Below are positions 21,506 through 35,677 of a stretch of 64,000 bases of DNA, one piece after another; position 1 is the stretch's first letter, and the number at the start of each line of letters is the position of its first letter. The translations under genes were made by a program, and so were the position numbers. This DNA is from Brassica napus. Lineage: Eukaryota > Streptophyta > Magnoliopsida > Brassicales > Brassicaceae. The notes under the pieces were generated by a model. That model was given only the letters and a program-made list of their open reading frames with translations, searched no databases and had not been told where the DNA came from. The DNA lies in NCBI RefSeq assembly GCF_020379485.1, contig NC_063443.1, positions 18,471,531 to 18,535,530 of the forward strand, given 5' to 3'.

Positions 21506-23909
21506 TGTAGCTTCAACGGTTACAAAACTAAGAAATGGGATTTTACACCCAAAATTAAAAGCATTTTGGTATTATTCTATATGCGACTAAATCCACCTCC
21601 TTTAGTTACTTTTGACATTTTCTATATATAAGTAATTGATTATTCAATTTCAAATGATCAATATATGCTGCAAAGAGTGTTTAAAGTTTCTTTGTAGCAA
21701 TAATTTTTACATCCTTGACCTTGAGACCCTTAACAAGAAAATTCATATATTTTCTTCATCTCGAAGCTTAGTCATGTATATGTCTCTTTCCCTGGTTTTA
21801 TATAGTATATTATGTATTTTCCACATATAGTGGTATTGACAGTAAGTATAGCCCAATATATCTAATTTAGATTTGAAATAAGCAAACTTTAACCTAACGT
21901 GATTGTAATCTTGGTGGTTTTGTAATCGTAGTTATTGTTCAAATGATTTAATAATTACAAAATAAGACTAATATTGCTAATTAAAAACATAAATGCTTAG
22001 AGTATCGAATTAATATTCACAAAGCCTAACATTCTTAATGAATTACTCGACAAAATAAAACACAAGTTATATCACATGAAATATCTAGAAGGTTTTTTCT
22101 TGATTATTAAAGAGGGTTTGATTAACTGTTTCTCATATAATTAATTTTAGTAGGAGTGTGAAAATGAGACCGGAGACGGCATCTAACTTTGAGAGGTGCT
22201 TTGTTTTTTAGTTATTTGTTTCCAATTGGTTTGAATCCTTCTTAAACGCATATAGTAACTGAAAAGTGACAAGCGTGCCTCGTTCCTTTGTAAAAGTAGA
22301 AGCCGCGTAGTGTAGAAGTATATGACTCTTGCTCTCTTAATTCTTGGTTTATAGCTAGTCTTTGATCCACATATCTAATAATATAATTCATTTTAGTATA
22401 CATTACATTATTTAGTTAGCTTGAAATCCATAAGAAAAAATAAATATCCGTAGGTTATGTACGGGATAACAAAAGGCATGTGAGAGTATCAAGAATATAT
22501 ACTTAAGAAAAACTAAAACAGTTTAAGCTTGATGTAAACGTGAAATGTTATGCTAGCTGCAAATAATAATCAAAGAATCAAAGACATTTGCATGAAAAAA
22601 GAAGAAGCGATTTGCTTGGAACTGAAGAAAGAAAAATTAACAAACCTAGTGTTGTAAGATCTCTTTTCAATAAATCAAATGTTTGGTCCAAAGTATTAAC
22701 TTAAAAAAAAAACAGCCACTATTCTTGACAACTCTCTCTAACAAACTCTTCTCTACATTTTTCATGGTATGCAGAAAAAGAACGCATGTCTAATCCATAA
22801 TATATATGTATAATGCGACTTTGATACAAGATTATTTATTATTCTGACTTCTAACCTATATTAGTTGTGGCATCAAAATCAAACAAACAGTTGTATTAGC
22901 TATAAGGCGACTTTCACCGTGTTTTCTTCATGTGCTTCGTTTTTAGCTGCAAAGCAAATACATAAATCAAAATTTCAATATAATGTGAAATTTCACTAAG
23001 TCATGTCAATCAAATTATTCATCGTTTACCACGAACGTCGATATTCTTTCTTACGCTGGAAGCTATCCTTTGGTAGTATTCGTGGTAGATCACCTCCCCC
23101 AGTATACAACTTGCAGTAGAATTCAGATCTGGCAGCATGTTAATGATATACATAGTCATTCAATTGCTTTAGCTGTCATTTAGTATTACAATGAGAATGG
23201 CAACTACATATGTATATTCCAAATATGTATCATAAGTTAAGATATCGTGACTAAAGAAGTATAAACCATTTCTAGACATTTATATACTTTTATTTATTTT
23301 AAAAACAGCGGAGAGGTAAATTAGATTTCCACAAATATGTTTAGCTTCTATTTCAAAGAAGACGCGTTTGCAAATAGTTACTTCTCTAATATGCTAGTAA
23401 AAGAACATTTATTAATATATATCAAATAATCAATCAATAAGATGTTAAAGAATGTTTCACACTGGAGTTTAATTAAACATAAAACATAGTAAAAAAGCTT
23501 TCAGACAATCAATAAAATGATATCAGCTAAAACACTAGATAACCCATTCTTAACAATTCATACACAAACTCAATTAGAACTCTTATTATCACGACCAATC
23601 ATAAACACTACTATCTATCTTATTATTCAACCACATTAGTTTAAACTCTTAATCATTAATTCTCATCGTTTTTCCAAGTCAACTATATAAAGACTTCGAT
23701 TAAATTGATTACTAATTTCACCAGGGCAGAAAAATTCGTCGCTGACAAATTTTGTTTTAGCTTCTCTCTCCAACGTAGATAATTACAAAACAAAGTCCAT
23801 GCAAAACTGAGTATTAAACCGTAAAACAAACAAAATAATTGAAACCATACACATTTTTTTCAACGTGTTAGGTTACCTATCTATCACTTTAGAACATCCT
23901 TCACGTCTC

Positions 23910-23917
23910 TATATAAA
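23910..23917 (+). promoter_or_regulatory. PRX52 TATA box
   Basis: TATATAAA lies about 85 bp upstream of the PRX52 ATG, within the expected spacing for a leader of about 50 nt. Confidence 0.6.
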
Positions 23918-23998
23918 CCTCGATTCCGTTATGCTTTGTTCATCAAGTACAAATAATCAACTCTAAGTCTATACCAAAGTCTTTAAGTTTCCTCAAAC

Positions 23999-25523
<1,525 letters not shown>

Positions 25524-25990
25524 TCCTTCCACGTGTCGCCTCCTTATTGGCTTTTGCTTTTTTGGTTTTAAATTCAAAAGAATAATATTTTGATAATCCG
25601 TTTTAATGTGTGTTGTTATTTCCTTGTTTGTTTTTTTAATTTTATGTTGAAGTGTGTATTATCTTCGCATTAATATCTAATGAAATTAGCTTATTTGCGA
25701 TATTTGATCGTTTTATCAGCGTAATTAACTACTGATTACGTGGCTAAATATCATTGGTTATTACAAATAATCAATCTCAGAAGCGGGAGTGTTATTTCGT
25801 CTGTTTTTTAATTACGCGCCAATTAAATTCCCGCGCTTAAATCTGTTAAGCGCACGTTAGTATTAATAGAGTAATGCGCTAAATTGCGCGCACACACGAA
25901 CGTTTCAGGAGCCTTAAAAAAGCTTAAACCTTTTAATCTCTGTCACTGTCAGAAATAGAAAAAAATTGAAGAGCTTTTATAGATGCATTG
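25524..25990. other. PRX52 3' flank and HMG-box gene promoter/leader
   Basis: No TATA box is obvious before the HMG gene. GCGC-rich patches (25815-25895) and an overlapping three-codon uORF at 25983-25991 lie in its presumed leader. Confidence 0.5.
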
Positions 25991-25991
25991 A
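25983..25991 (+). promoter_or_regulatory. Minimal uORF overlapping the HMG gene start
   Basis: ATG-CAT-TGA, whose stop overlaps the main ATG by one base (TGATG). Its presence in the mRNA is assumed, since it lies only eight bases before the start codon. Reinitiation or leaky scanning would be needed to reach the main ORF. Confidence 0.6.
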
Positions 25992-27355
25992 TGGCGATTC
26001 GGCCGAGAACACGTAAAAGAGTTGAAGCTGTTCGTCGTGCTGCTGATGGAAGCGCTTTTGAGAAATGGTACTGCTCTCTCTTAAGTCCTTTTTTTGTTTG
26101 GATTCGTCGTAGGTTCAATCTAGATTCGTGATACTTTTTTTTTGGGATTTGATTATAGTGAGGAATGTGGTGTTATGATCGCGATTGCTCTGTTTGATAT
26201 GCACGAGTGCGGCGGAGAGAAACGAAGGGAAGTGAAGAGGTTCAAGTGCGTTTCGAGTGTCAAGATCGATGATGATATATCGAAACCAAGCTTCGAAGAT
26301 GAACCTAGATCACCATTTGTCTTCTTCTTGTACGGTAACCCAAAGACCTTCCTCTGTTATTCGATACGGATTTGAATTTTGAGTTCTTAGGGTCTCAAAG
26401 GGTAGTGGTGATTATGATCAATCTTTTTTCTTTTAGGTGAAATGTTGGGGGCTCACTTGTTTGTTTCTATTATTGGATTGTGTGTTTAGATGTAACTTTG
26501 TGAGATAATGACAGTTAAAAAGTGAGCTTGATTAGTTATTTACTGAACATTTTTTTTTGTTAGAGAGGATTTTAGGAAAAGCTACGATGGGAACATGGTG
26601 GAAGCTAGCAGAATATGTTTCACGGTGTGGAAGAACATGTCAGGAGAGGTATCAGTTTATTCACAGTCAAGTAATATTTTCTTTATATGCTTGGTTTTTT
26701 TGAGTCCCCCTCTCTTGCTTATTTTTTCCAGGATCAAAGACCCTTCATAGCTCGTGCTGTAAAAGTTGATTTGGCCCACAACAGGAAATTAAAAGAAGAA
26801 GTTCAAAGTGTAATGCATAAGGTAGGTATATAATATTAAGTATTAACATCTCTGGTTGACACTTTTTTTTTGGAGGGATTCTTTGTTAATTAATTAATTT
26901 CCTTTTGTCTATGGGGAGCAGCAATATTTTATAACTGTATGAACCATCTTGTGTTATTCAATCTTCTTTGACTCCCTTTGCAAAGTTAAAAGTTTTTGCT
27001 GAACACCTTACCTGTGGTGAACAATTTTGCAGATAGATGATGAGGCGGATTCAAAAGCTGTTGGGAAATTTGATAAGGTCAGTTTCATTTTTTTTTCTTT
27101 ACCCTTTTTGCATAGCCAAGAACATTTGTCTTTGTTTTCACCTTTTACATAACCATCCTCATTATGTTTCACTAAATCCAGGATCATGAAGAGGAGGAGG
27201 AGGAATATGGTTCATCTGATCATTTCGAACAAGAGTTTTGGTATGTTTACACAATCTCTGAACCATACAACATTAAACCAAATTTCTTTGTTCTTGTTCC
27301 CTCACTCTTACTTTCATTGTCAAACAGGGAGGACGATACTCTGCTGAAGTACTGA
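25991..27355 (+). CDS. HMG-box domain protein, 185 aa
   Basis: Seven exons, 25991-26067, 26159-26334, 26566-26648, 26732-26821, 27033-27077, 27182-27240 and 27328-27355, join to 558 nt. The N-terminus is basic (MAIRPRTRKRVEAVRRAADG), then comes a Cys/His patch (CEECG, HECGG, about 26-43). The HMG box spans about 76-132: PRSPFVFFLYEDFRKSY, then TVWKNMSGEDQRPFIARA. The C-terminus is acidic (HEEEEEEYGSSDHFEQEFWE). HMG-box proteins bend DNA in chromatin, and the acidic tail usually tempers binding. It corresponds to At5g05330. The acceptor of exon 3 is one AG downstream of an alternative AG, and only this choice keeps the frame. Confidence 0.88.
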
Positions 27356-28043
27356 GACACCGATTCTAGAAGATAGAGAGGGTTTTGGCTGTTGTTCTGT
27401 ACATATTTTGGGTTGGGGGAATTAAGTAAATACAGGCAAAAGAGAGGCTGGTCTTATTTACTTCCTCTGTAACGTTAGAGGTGTCTCTCGTTTTTTTTTA
27501 GTTAGCCGCCTTTTTTTGGTGCAGTAAACTAGTTTGCGAACCATTAAAAAAAAGTTGAGATCAAATGTTCTAATTGCTATAACTACAAGTTAGAATCTGA
27601 ATCCTCCAAAAAGGGCCAAGTTTGGCTACATGTATATTTCACTTTGTACAATGTTTTATGTAAAGAAGAATCCAAAAACCAGAGTTCTTTTTAGCTAAAC
27701 CATCACTCCGCCTTGTGATCCTTCTTCATTTCGGTCGAGCTTGTGTTTCTTTCCCATGACTCCTACATATGAAGTTGAACCCTCTCAGTCTTCTTCGGCC
27801 AATGCAGATCGATGATTCATCAATGTTTACTCTTCATAAGATTTTTGTTCCTATAAAGAAGAACCCACCTGGAGTTTCGCCAGTTGTTCTTGACGACGGC
27901 CCAAGAAGAAGGCCGTGACTATCCATATCAAACACACCTGTAAATAAACCAACAGGAGACTTGTCAAGGACTACATTTTGAAGGATAGTTTACCATACTC
28001 ATAAAAAACAAATTGTTTTAAAGTAGGAGAAGTTGATGTTTTA
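27356..28043. other. Convergent 3' flanks of HMG-box and transporter genes
   Basis: 3' UTR-type sequence of both neighbours. No other feature is seen. Confidence 0.5.
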
Positions 28044-30522
28044 TTATACTGGCAAGGCATATAGTGAGGCAGTTGATGTTTGACCGCCAAGAGCAATGGT
28101 AAGGACTTCGAATAGTCCTGCTGCTGCTGCATCTCCAAGCCGTTGAACAATCACATCTATGCATACCTGAAACCATACCGCGCAGGATGAGATATAGAAC
28201 ACACTGTAACCTTTCCAATTAGTAGAACTGATTTTCTAACTTGAAGTTGGAAAATATTCAGTACCTTAGCTTTGTATTTCTCGTCTTGCGAGACAACAGT
28301 GAACAAAAGTTCCCTTCCAGGTCTAGTTACAACATAAGTTGTCACCTACCAAGTAAAGTAGTGCAAGTGTTATTAGTCGAACAATAGCTTTATTAGAGAT
28401 GGATATAAACAACAAACCTTTCTTAGGGTTTCAGACACAGCAACTGCAACCCAAGTTGGCCATATAGCAATAGCAACCAAGTTCCCAAGTGCAACAAGTG
28501 GAGATGCAGATATTGCAACTGTGACACCAGCTATAGTCAAGATCCGGCCCTGTAAAATTGACCATATGAAGTAATATATATGGTGAATCAGTGAGAGAAT
28601 TTTCTCTGGCAGATGACATACCGTTAGAGTAAGTTGTCCAATAAGTATGAAAACTGCAACGAAGCTATTTATCTGAGCAAACAGTCTTCTCCGGCCAATG
28701 GATGATTTGATTGTTGTGGCAATTACGTTCACTTTCTGCATTGACCTTTGTTTCATTAATGAGAACTTAAGAAGGTAGCCTACTCTATGTTAAGTCCAAT
28801 CAAATCAAAATTTCTTGAGTTAAAATCTTTATCTTACTTGGAAATAGAAGAATGAGGAGATGACTGCACCGAGCCAAAGTAACAAAGACACGAGCAAAAG
28901 ATAGGGCGATGCTAGTATAAGTCTCATTCCGTCTAAGATAGCCCAAAGTTGAGGTCTGGCTGTGGAGATAGGCGATTTAGGAGTAGCAATTTTTGGAGAA
29001 GCAAGTTTTGGAGAAGAAGCTTCCTGACTTCTCTCACTATCAATTCTCCTAAAACAAGAGGAAACAAATATCAACTCCTCGAATCACATTTGAGAATCTA
29101 AAAGACTATCCTAGAACTTAAAATTAAGAACGGAAAAGATTTAAGAAAACATAGCAAATCGTGGCTTAGCTAACCTTAGAGGAGACAACTCCTCAGAGGA
29201 CGGTGAAGTATCCTTGGTGATCCCTTTTGAAGACTGGGCAGCAAATTCCATCAAAAGAGCAGCAAATAGAAGCAGATCTGCCATGGAGATCCAATACAAT
29301 TTTTTTAGTGAAAACAGAATGGCATTCAATAAAACAAACCAAAGCAGAAGAAAAATATCTCTCGCTAGATACTTGGACTGTAAATGAAGCGTGATGCCTA
29401 CATGGACCCATCCAAGCAGTAGCAGCAGCAAACACTGATCCAAAAAGCTGTCCAAGAGTAGCACCAGCACCAACAAAACCAAACAACCTCGCACCTGACT
29501 GAAATAAAGAACGTTGTTACGCTTGGAAACAAAGTAAAGGACGCAGGAGAAAGTAACTACCTCACTATCCATAACGTCAATGATTCTAGCCCAGGTTGAA
29601 GAAATAGCCACGAGGTTAAGCAACGCAACCTAAGAAGTAGCAAAAGTATTTTACATTACTGAGACTAAAACCGAATAAAATAAGAGAGTTAGTAGTAGTA
29701 CGTACCCAAAGGAAAAATCCAACACGAACAGAGATGTAAAACCATCCATGGCTATCCCATCCAGAAGCAGGATTAGCTCCATCAACACCAACTTTGGGGT
29801 CTTTTGTTAGGTCGGATGCATCCTATCAAAGCAGTAGAATATGTTAAACAATGACTCAGACTCATGATGACTAAGTAAAGAAAACTTATGTATGATACAA
29901 TACAGCTCTCAAGTCTTCACCTTTGAGTTAGACTCGGTAGGGGAGGCACGCCAGAGAAGGAAACAGAGAACAAGCGATAGACTAAAGAATCTATGTATAA
30001 TAACCAAAGCCTGAAAATTTCAATGAAACATGTGTAAGACCAATGCTTCTAGAAACCATATGATTGATTGAAAACAGATTACTCAGCATAACCCCCTTTT
30101 ACATAAAAACAGGGGAAACAGAGGATGCAAAAAGGATTAGCCTTTTAGCAAAAGAGCACCTTTGATTTGGACAAATTGGGCAAGGAGAAGATTAATGTGG
30201 AAACAGGTGCAGCGATCAGAGTGAGAAACAGAGATCCGACGAACAGAATCGGGAGCTTTGATAACCCAAGCGATATTGCTCCTTCGTCGCGGAGAGGGAG
30301 AACAACGAAGTATGCGCTCAATATCTGAGATTTTGCAAGGGGGACACTTGAAATCAATGGTTAAAATTGAATAAACATGAAGAGACAATGAGAGAGAGGG
30401 AGGGAGAGGGAGATCGGTACGAAGAAGAAGCAGGAAGAGGAGTGGAGCAACGCCGGAATCTCGTGCGGGTGAACTGTCACTATCGCCGAAACAACCGCAT
30501 CTAATCGGAATCTTCCTGCCAT
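28044..30522 (-). CDS. TLC ATP/ADP transporter-like membrane protein, 467 aa
   Basis: Twelve exons (minus): 30421-30522, 30160-30324, 29921-30010, 29706-29822, 29561-29629, 29402-29498, 29175-29277, 28838-29048, 28622-28735, 28418-28549, 28265-28345 and 28044-28166. They total 1404 nt and all phases fit. The product has about ten to twelve hydrophobic segments (ALVIIHRFFSLSLVLCFLLW, LFGFVGAGATLGQLFGSVFA, LLLVSLLLWLGAVISSFFYF and others). A central soluble loop is rich in Ser-Pro (SSPKLASPKIATPKSP), a likely phosphorylation region. The family is related to plastid and parasite ATP/ADP translocases, but this shorter eukaryotic branch has no proven substrate. It corresponds to At5g05310. The next upstream in-frame codon on the tracked ORF is TTG, so ATG 30520-30522 is used. 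Confidence 0.88.
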
Positions 30523-31027
30523 TATCACGGGCAAGACAGAGAGAGATCGGAACCTCTCGCTGTAAGGGTCAACGTACCCGAAGACCGATGAAAGGGTGAT
30601 CGGAGAAGTAGACAAAACGAAATGATCCGAGAAACCTCTGCCTGATCCAGAAGTATCGTGGATGTCTCAAAACGGTAATTTCTAGTAATTAGGAATGAAA
30701 TTAAAAAGGCTTACTTTTGCTACAAATATAGCCCAATAAAGGCCCATATTTATATACCCAATTGCATATGTACCTAAATCATTTTAACGACTTAATTCTA
30801 CATGACCTATTCTTTAACTATTTTTCCTAATTTGACTTGTTCTTTCCACTCTTTTGAGTCCGACAGTTGCCGCGTTATTTCTTCAAATGCACATTGACTG
30901 ACCTAGTGACCTCTCTATGACTTTCTATATATAGACAACATGCACTTTCACTGATCTTCACCAAATAATAAACACATCCCACGTAGAAGAAGAAAAATCA
31001 AACAGAGTGTTCACTTCTTACAAAAGA
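30523..31027. promoter_or_regulatory. Divergent region with IDL6 TATA and W-boxes
   Basis: For IDL6 (+), TATATATAG lies at 30926-30934, and two W-box cores TTGACT lie at 30832-30837 and 30894-30899, sites for WRKY factors. This suits a gene of the IDL6/IDL7 type that responds to stress and elicitors. The left part should hold the transporter gene leader. Confidence 0.5.
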
Positions 31028-31363
31028 ATGGATAGATATGGAGCTTTGATTCTTATTTTGCTCATCTCTGTTTCTCATCTTGTTTCATTCTCAACGGCTA
31101 GAAACTTTCCAGGAGAGTTTTTACCGGTGACAGATGGCATAATCATCTCCGGAGAGGTATCTGCTCTCTCCAAGACGGTCAACGCGAAGCTGGCGACGGT
31201 GGTGGGGTGCAAAAGCGAGGATGATCACTTCACGGGGGGATATTCGTCTTCTCCAGGAGTCTATGCAGCCGGAATATACGGGTCGTTGGTGTTGAACGTT
31301 CTTCCAAAAGGGTCAGTTCCGGCGTCTGGGCCCAGCAAGAGAATCAACGACGTCAAGACTTAA
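31028..31363 (+). CDS. IDL6: IDA-like signalling peptide precursor (IDL6 type), 111 aa
   Basis: Start at ATG 31028-31030. The in-frame extension to 31007 has no ATG. Residues 1-24 are a signal peptide (LILILLISVSHLVSFSTA). The C-terminus holds the EPIP/PIP-type motif PKGSVPASGPSKRIN (about 93-107), close to the IDA motif that ends in SAPSKRHN. The proline pair that is normally hydroxylated is partly changed (VPAS). IDA-family peptides are cut from such precursors and bind HAE/HSL2 LRR receptor kinases to drive cell separation. IDL6 relatives respond to biotic stress. A four-residue tail (DVKT) follows the motif. There are no introns, as is usual for the family. It corresponds to At5g05300. 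Confidence 0.85.
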   Translation: MDRYGALILILLISVSHLVSFSTARNFPGEFLPVTDGIIISGEVSALSKTVNAKLATVVGCKSEDDHFTGGYSSSPGVYAAGIYGSLVLNVLPKGSVPASGPSKRINDVKT

Positions 31364-31940
31364 CAATAGACTACGTACTATCTTAGATCTTAGTCACCAT
31401 CCTCATGACTAAAAGTCATGTATGACAAAAGCAATTTTCCTATAGATATTCTTTATTTTTAAGAATTTTTTTTTTGTTTTTGCAGAACTGTAAACATTAA
31501 ATTCTATAGTTAACCCAAATTATATAGTATACACTAGTATGTGACATATCTATAGTACATGTTAGACTTTGACGCCTTTTAATTTTAAGGATTTGTATGT
31601 CAGTAATTTGTTTCTGAAGTTTGAAAAAATTACGAATTATAAGAATGATATCTGCTATATCATGAGATACATTTGTCCTTACATTTTATTATACGACTGT
31701 GTAGTATTTTCTTGCTGTTATTAGTGACCTAATTGTGTACTAGACGGAAATATGAAAAGTATATAATTAATTTTTTTCCAACTAAATCAGTGCATTTCTT
31801 ATGACAATAAAAGAGTAGCTAGATATATGATCCATACATAACCTCTTGAGTCTTGAGTAAGCGTACAGGCTTTGCCTTAAACACAATCATTTGATTCTTC
31901 TTGTGTGTATATATCTATTATTTTTCTCTTCATACGGAAT
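31364..31940. other. Convergent 3' flanks of IDL6 and EXPA2
   Basis: AT-rich 3' UTR-type sequence. Nothing else is seen. Confidence 0.5.
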
Positions 31941-33126
31941 CTAGAATTGTCCTCCTTCAAAAGTTTGACCAAACTGCCAATCCTTAGGCACAACATCGTA
32001 GCTCACAACACTCCTACCATCGCTCGTAGTGACTTGAAAAGAGAGGCTTTGGCCTCTGAGGTAACTGTTGCTTTGCCAGTTTTGTCCCCAGTTTCTCGAC
32101 ATGGATTGCCACTTATTAGTCTTTGATCCTTTCAAAGCTACGGCCATAACATCTCCAGCACCACCCACGTTTGTGATCAGCACCAGATCAAAGTACGAGT
32201 TCCCGTTTATAGTAAACCTTATCCCTCCAGGTTTCTCACATGGAACCCTGCATGTTAATTACTATCAGTACATGACAAAAATAGGATGGCAAGTCTCCAA
32301 ATATGAACCATGCAAACTAAACCCAAATATAAATGTCTTTTATATTTTAAAAATGATATTTTGAGAATTTTCTGCTTATGTGCTAGTCAAACATAATTTA
32401 TCTGAGGAAATTTCTCAAAATATTAATGTTTTCTTATTAAAAAATACTTTTACTTTTGCACTATGGTAGGGTGGTTTCTTACCTCCTGAATGCGACGGGA
32501 ACGATCCCAGCTCGGTACTGAGCGATCTGGAGAAAGGCAGGCTGGGCCAAGTCAAAGTGCTGAAGGGGAGGGTTGCACCAACCACCATTATCGTTGGCTA
32601 AGGCATAGTTTGGTGGACAGAAGTTTGTAGCCGAGACGATGATGGAACCAGCGAGGCACCACTGAGGATCGTCCACACAACGTAGCTCAAAACAAGCACC
32701 GCACCTCTGACCGCTTCTGAACAAAGCCGTGCTCAGCGCCGCGGTTTGTAGTCCGTAGCCTTGGCTGTACAAGTTACCGTACCCACACGCACCTCCTGCA
32801 AAACGTCAACACTTCTAACGGTAAGGTATATATGTTAAGTATATCCTTTAAAACACTTTTTTTAAAAACACACATGTTAAAAGTATATCCATTTGTTATT
32901 ATGTGGTGATGATGTGTGTGCCAATCAGAATGTATATGATGATGTGTGTGCCAATTAAAAAGTATATGTTTTAAGTACCCATAGTGCCGGATGCATCAGC
33001 TCCGCCATAGAAAGTGGCGTGACCCCTCTCCCAGCCCCCGTTGTCGTAGGAGTTTATGCGGTAGAAGCAGAAGTTGAGGGTGCATAGTGAAATAACTAAA
33101 ACACGAGCATATTCGGTAAAATTCAT
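31941..33126 (-). CDS. EXPA2: Alpha-expansin, EXPA2 type, 255 aa
   Basis: Three exons (minus): 32979-33126, 32483-32795 and 31941-32247 (768 nt). The signal peptide covers about 1-25. The GH45-like domain carries [20 protein letters not shown], the cysteine set ([21 protein letters not shown]) and the HFDLAQPAF motif with the catalytic-type Asp. The C-terminal pollen-allergen domain has the aromatic face [14 protein letters not shown] and ends [13 protein letters not shown]. Expansins loosen cellulose-xyloglucan contacts at acid pH without hydrolysis. In Arabidopsis, EXPA2 is known for seed germination. It corresponds to At5g05290. The 183-bp first intron contains a 30-bp-period duplication. 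Confidence 0.96.
32908..32955. repeat. 18-bp direct repeat, 30-bp period, in EXPA2 intron 1
   Basis: GATGATGTGTGTGCCAAT occurs at 32908-32925 and 32938-32955, followed in both cases by A-rich DNA and GTATAT. It is a small tandem duplication inside the intron. Confidence 0.85.
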
Positions 33127-35677
33127 TATTTTGCTGGGGAAAAAGATTGTGAGGAAAGAAGTGGAAAAGTAAGTTGAGTGATATGTTGCTAGTTCGTTCA
33201 AGACGCTACTTATATAGGGAGTTCACCAGTGCATATGTAGTATCACTTCTCTTATGATCGAAGAAGCTTACGTAATAACATCAGTCTTATTTTCCAGGAA
33301 TTCCGTTTATAAAGTTATGTATGATGAAAAAAACTCACATGCAATTCTGTTTGGCGCTTAACTATCCTAACGGCTTATACGACATGGACCCTTTCGTTTC
33401 AATCTACAATTGAATTTCACTTTATTTTAATCCTGAATTATCGTATCAGTCTTAAGCTCAACGTTAGAGTAATTACGAATAAAAGAAATGAAGTTTGTTG
33501 CACACTTGAATCAATCATATAGATTCTTAAATTTTTCTTTGTTAATGTATTTGCTTTTTTTTGTTAGCGTATATATATATATTTAATATAGATTGTTAAG
33601 TGTATTTATCTCATAAGTTACTTGGGTATAACTAAATAAATAGTAAGGAAGAAAAGATATGTGAGATGACATAATCAGAAGCAGACGTACTCGGCGTACG
33701 AAACCGAACATAGAGAACATGGGACCGTCCGTTGTTTCCGGTAACAGACTTTCTCTCAATCAATTATCAGTTATCAGCCGCCTCTGAAATGGGCTGTGAT
33801 GGAACCATGATTTAGGCCCATCGAGGCCTGCACAAAAACAAACTCTTGATGCTTGAAAAGCGAAACTGATATTTAGCTAATGAACTTTTCAAAACAGTCG
33901 ACACATTAGAGATTACAAGTTTACAACTCTTAGTTGATATGGTTTCACGATTAAGCGAACTACATCGAAATCTAACCTAACAAAAATAGATTTAGTCATA
34001 TTCACCATTTTTGCAGGTTTGATTTTATTATAGTTTGGATTGTGATACGAGCATGATTGATTGCAGCTTTTAACGCTTTAATTAGTAAACCTAACTATTT
34101 CAATCTGACTAAACCTAGAGCTAGCTACTATACCCACAAATTCTATACAATAACTTCCCACAGAAAAATAAGCACTGATATGTTTTCTGAAAATGAACAA
34201 ACTACAATCATCAGATGACTATATTTGGACCTAAAACCGTATCATATATTTTGCATATTATTCTAGATGCCATCTCACTTCATATATGGATATCTAACAA
34301 TCATGTTTACAAATCCATATATGAGTCTTGTGGAGTAATATTGTGAATTTTTTTTTGAGCCAGTGGATCTAATAGAGACAAGTATATGTGTCGCTTGCGT
34401 GAACATGTGCATCTATTTGATTAGTACATCAGTATGCGTTCAATTGGACGTTGCTTATATGTGGACCAAAGAGGACACCCAGATTCTTCTTTCTCCCCTT
34501 TATATGGACCATCCGATTCAAATCCAACTAATACGTTGCATACTTTTGGTGACTTTTAACCTATATGTTTTTGTACCCCGAAGATATAAAATCAGTAAGT
34601 CACTTTACTTTTTTGACAAAAGTCACTTTATTTTCGACTGTTGATCTTGTGATAACTAAACTGCTTTCCACCAAAACTGGTAAAAAGTTTACATCCACCC
34701 TGTAGTCACACTCACACATTTCTTGATCAGTTACAAAAAAAACAACAGATGTTGGCTTAGTTTGTAAACCAACACAAGTTCATCTTTCTGTTTCTTCAAG
34801 TATATAGCGGTGTCATCTTGTTAATTACATATCTTGAATGCAACTGTACTTAACCACTACATACGTTAATACTCAATATCTTTTATTGAATATATATTTT
34901 AGTAGAAATTGTAGTCAGTAAATGTAAAATACGGAATAAAATCCAAGATGTATGAAATCACCATGATTAGTTGAGAATCTGATACCCCAACATGGCACCA
35001 AAAAACAATTTTGAATGCTTCTTTTATTAATTCCTCGTCTCTCACTAATTCCTTTCTAAATGCGAGTGGTATTCCTTTGTCTTGATTCCAAAGCTCTCAA
35101 GACCACTGATTTTGTGTTTGTTATACGTCAATTTTTAATATCTACTCAACGATATATTCTGCATTATTAGTTGTCTTTTTGGCCATGTCCTGTATATTTG
35201 TCCCTATTACTAATCTAACAAATCCAGCAATATATAAGCCACAGTTTTCTCTCTTTAAATATAAATATAATATACAGAAGATCCAACCATAAATTTCTTG
35301 GACCGACCCTTTTAGTTATCATCCTCTATCTCTCACACACACTTGCTCATTTATGTACACATATTAGTTATAAGACAGCTTATACTACCTTTCTCGTGTT
35401 AAACTCAAAAGAAAAAAACCCCAACCATGCACAAAGAAAGATAATTACAGAAAAAAATTATTGAGCTTTGATATCTCCATGGATTTATCAAGAATGGAAT
35501 TTATTGGTCTTTGATTTTCAGTTAGGAATCAAAGGTCAACCTACATGAAGAGAAGCTACCCTCCTACATGAAGCAACTCGAGTCTCTCCTCTCGATCCTC
35601 TTTGCAGTCCAATTTGAACACAACCTGAAGCAATAATAAGAATTTTGAAGGTGAGTTTCTGCATCCGTTTCTGAAAG
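33127..35677. other. Intergenic: EXPA2 and DAF upstream regions
   Basis: EXPA2 TATATAAG lies at 33210-33217 (minus). Small direct duplications lie at 34597-34630 and 35540-35573; the second is probably in the DAF leader. The 93-codon frame at 34363-34644 has no domain. Nothing else is supportable. Confidence 0.55.

Larger units (their letters stand above)
18098..23998. other. Gene-free, transposon-bearing 5.9-kb stretch
   Basis: This AT-rich stretch holds the PLAC8 promoter on its left and the PRX52 promoter on its right (TATATAAA at 23910-23917). Between them are a 13-bp duplication around a 15-nt insertion (19594-19634), a polyA retroinsertion with a nested hAT MITE (19831-20458), diverged tandem copies on either side of it, and a LINE RNase H fragment (20846-21505). 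Nothing gene-like is seen in 21506-23900. Confidence 0.6.

Noticed and set aside
34363..34644. 93-codon frame upstream of DAF
   Set aside because: No domain, no splice partners, composition like the flanks.
35540..35573. Direct repeat CCTACATGAAG around 12 nt in the DAF leader
   Set aside because: Same layout as the micro-insertions, but the insert has no A or T run; not counted with them.
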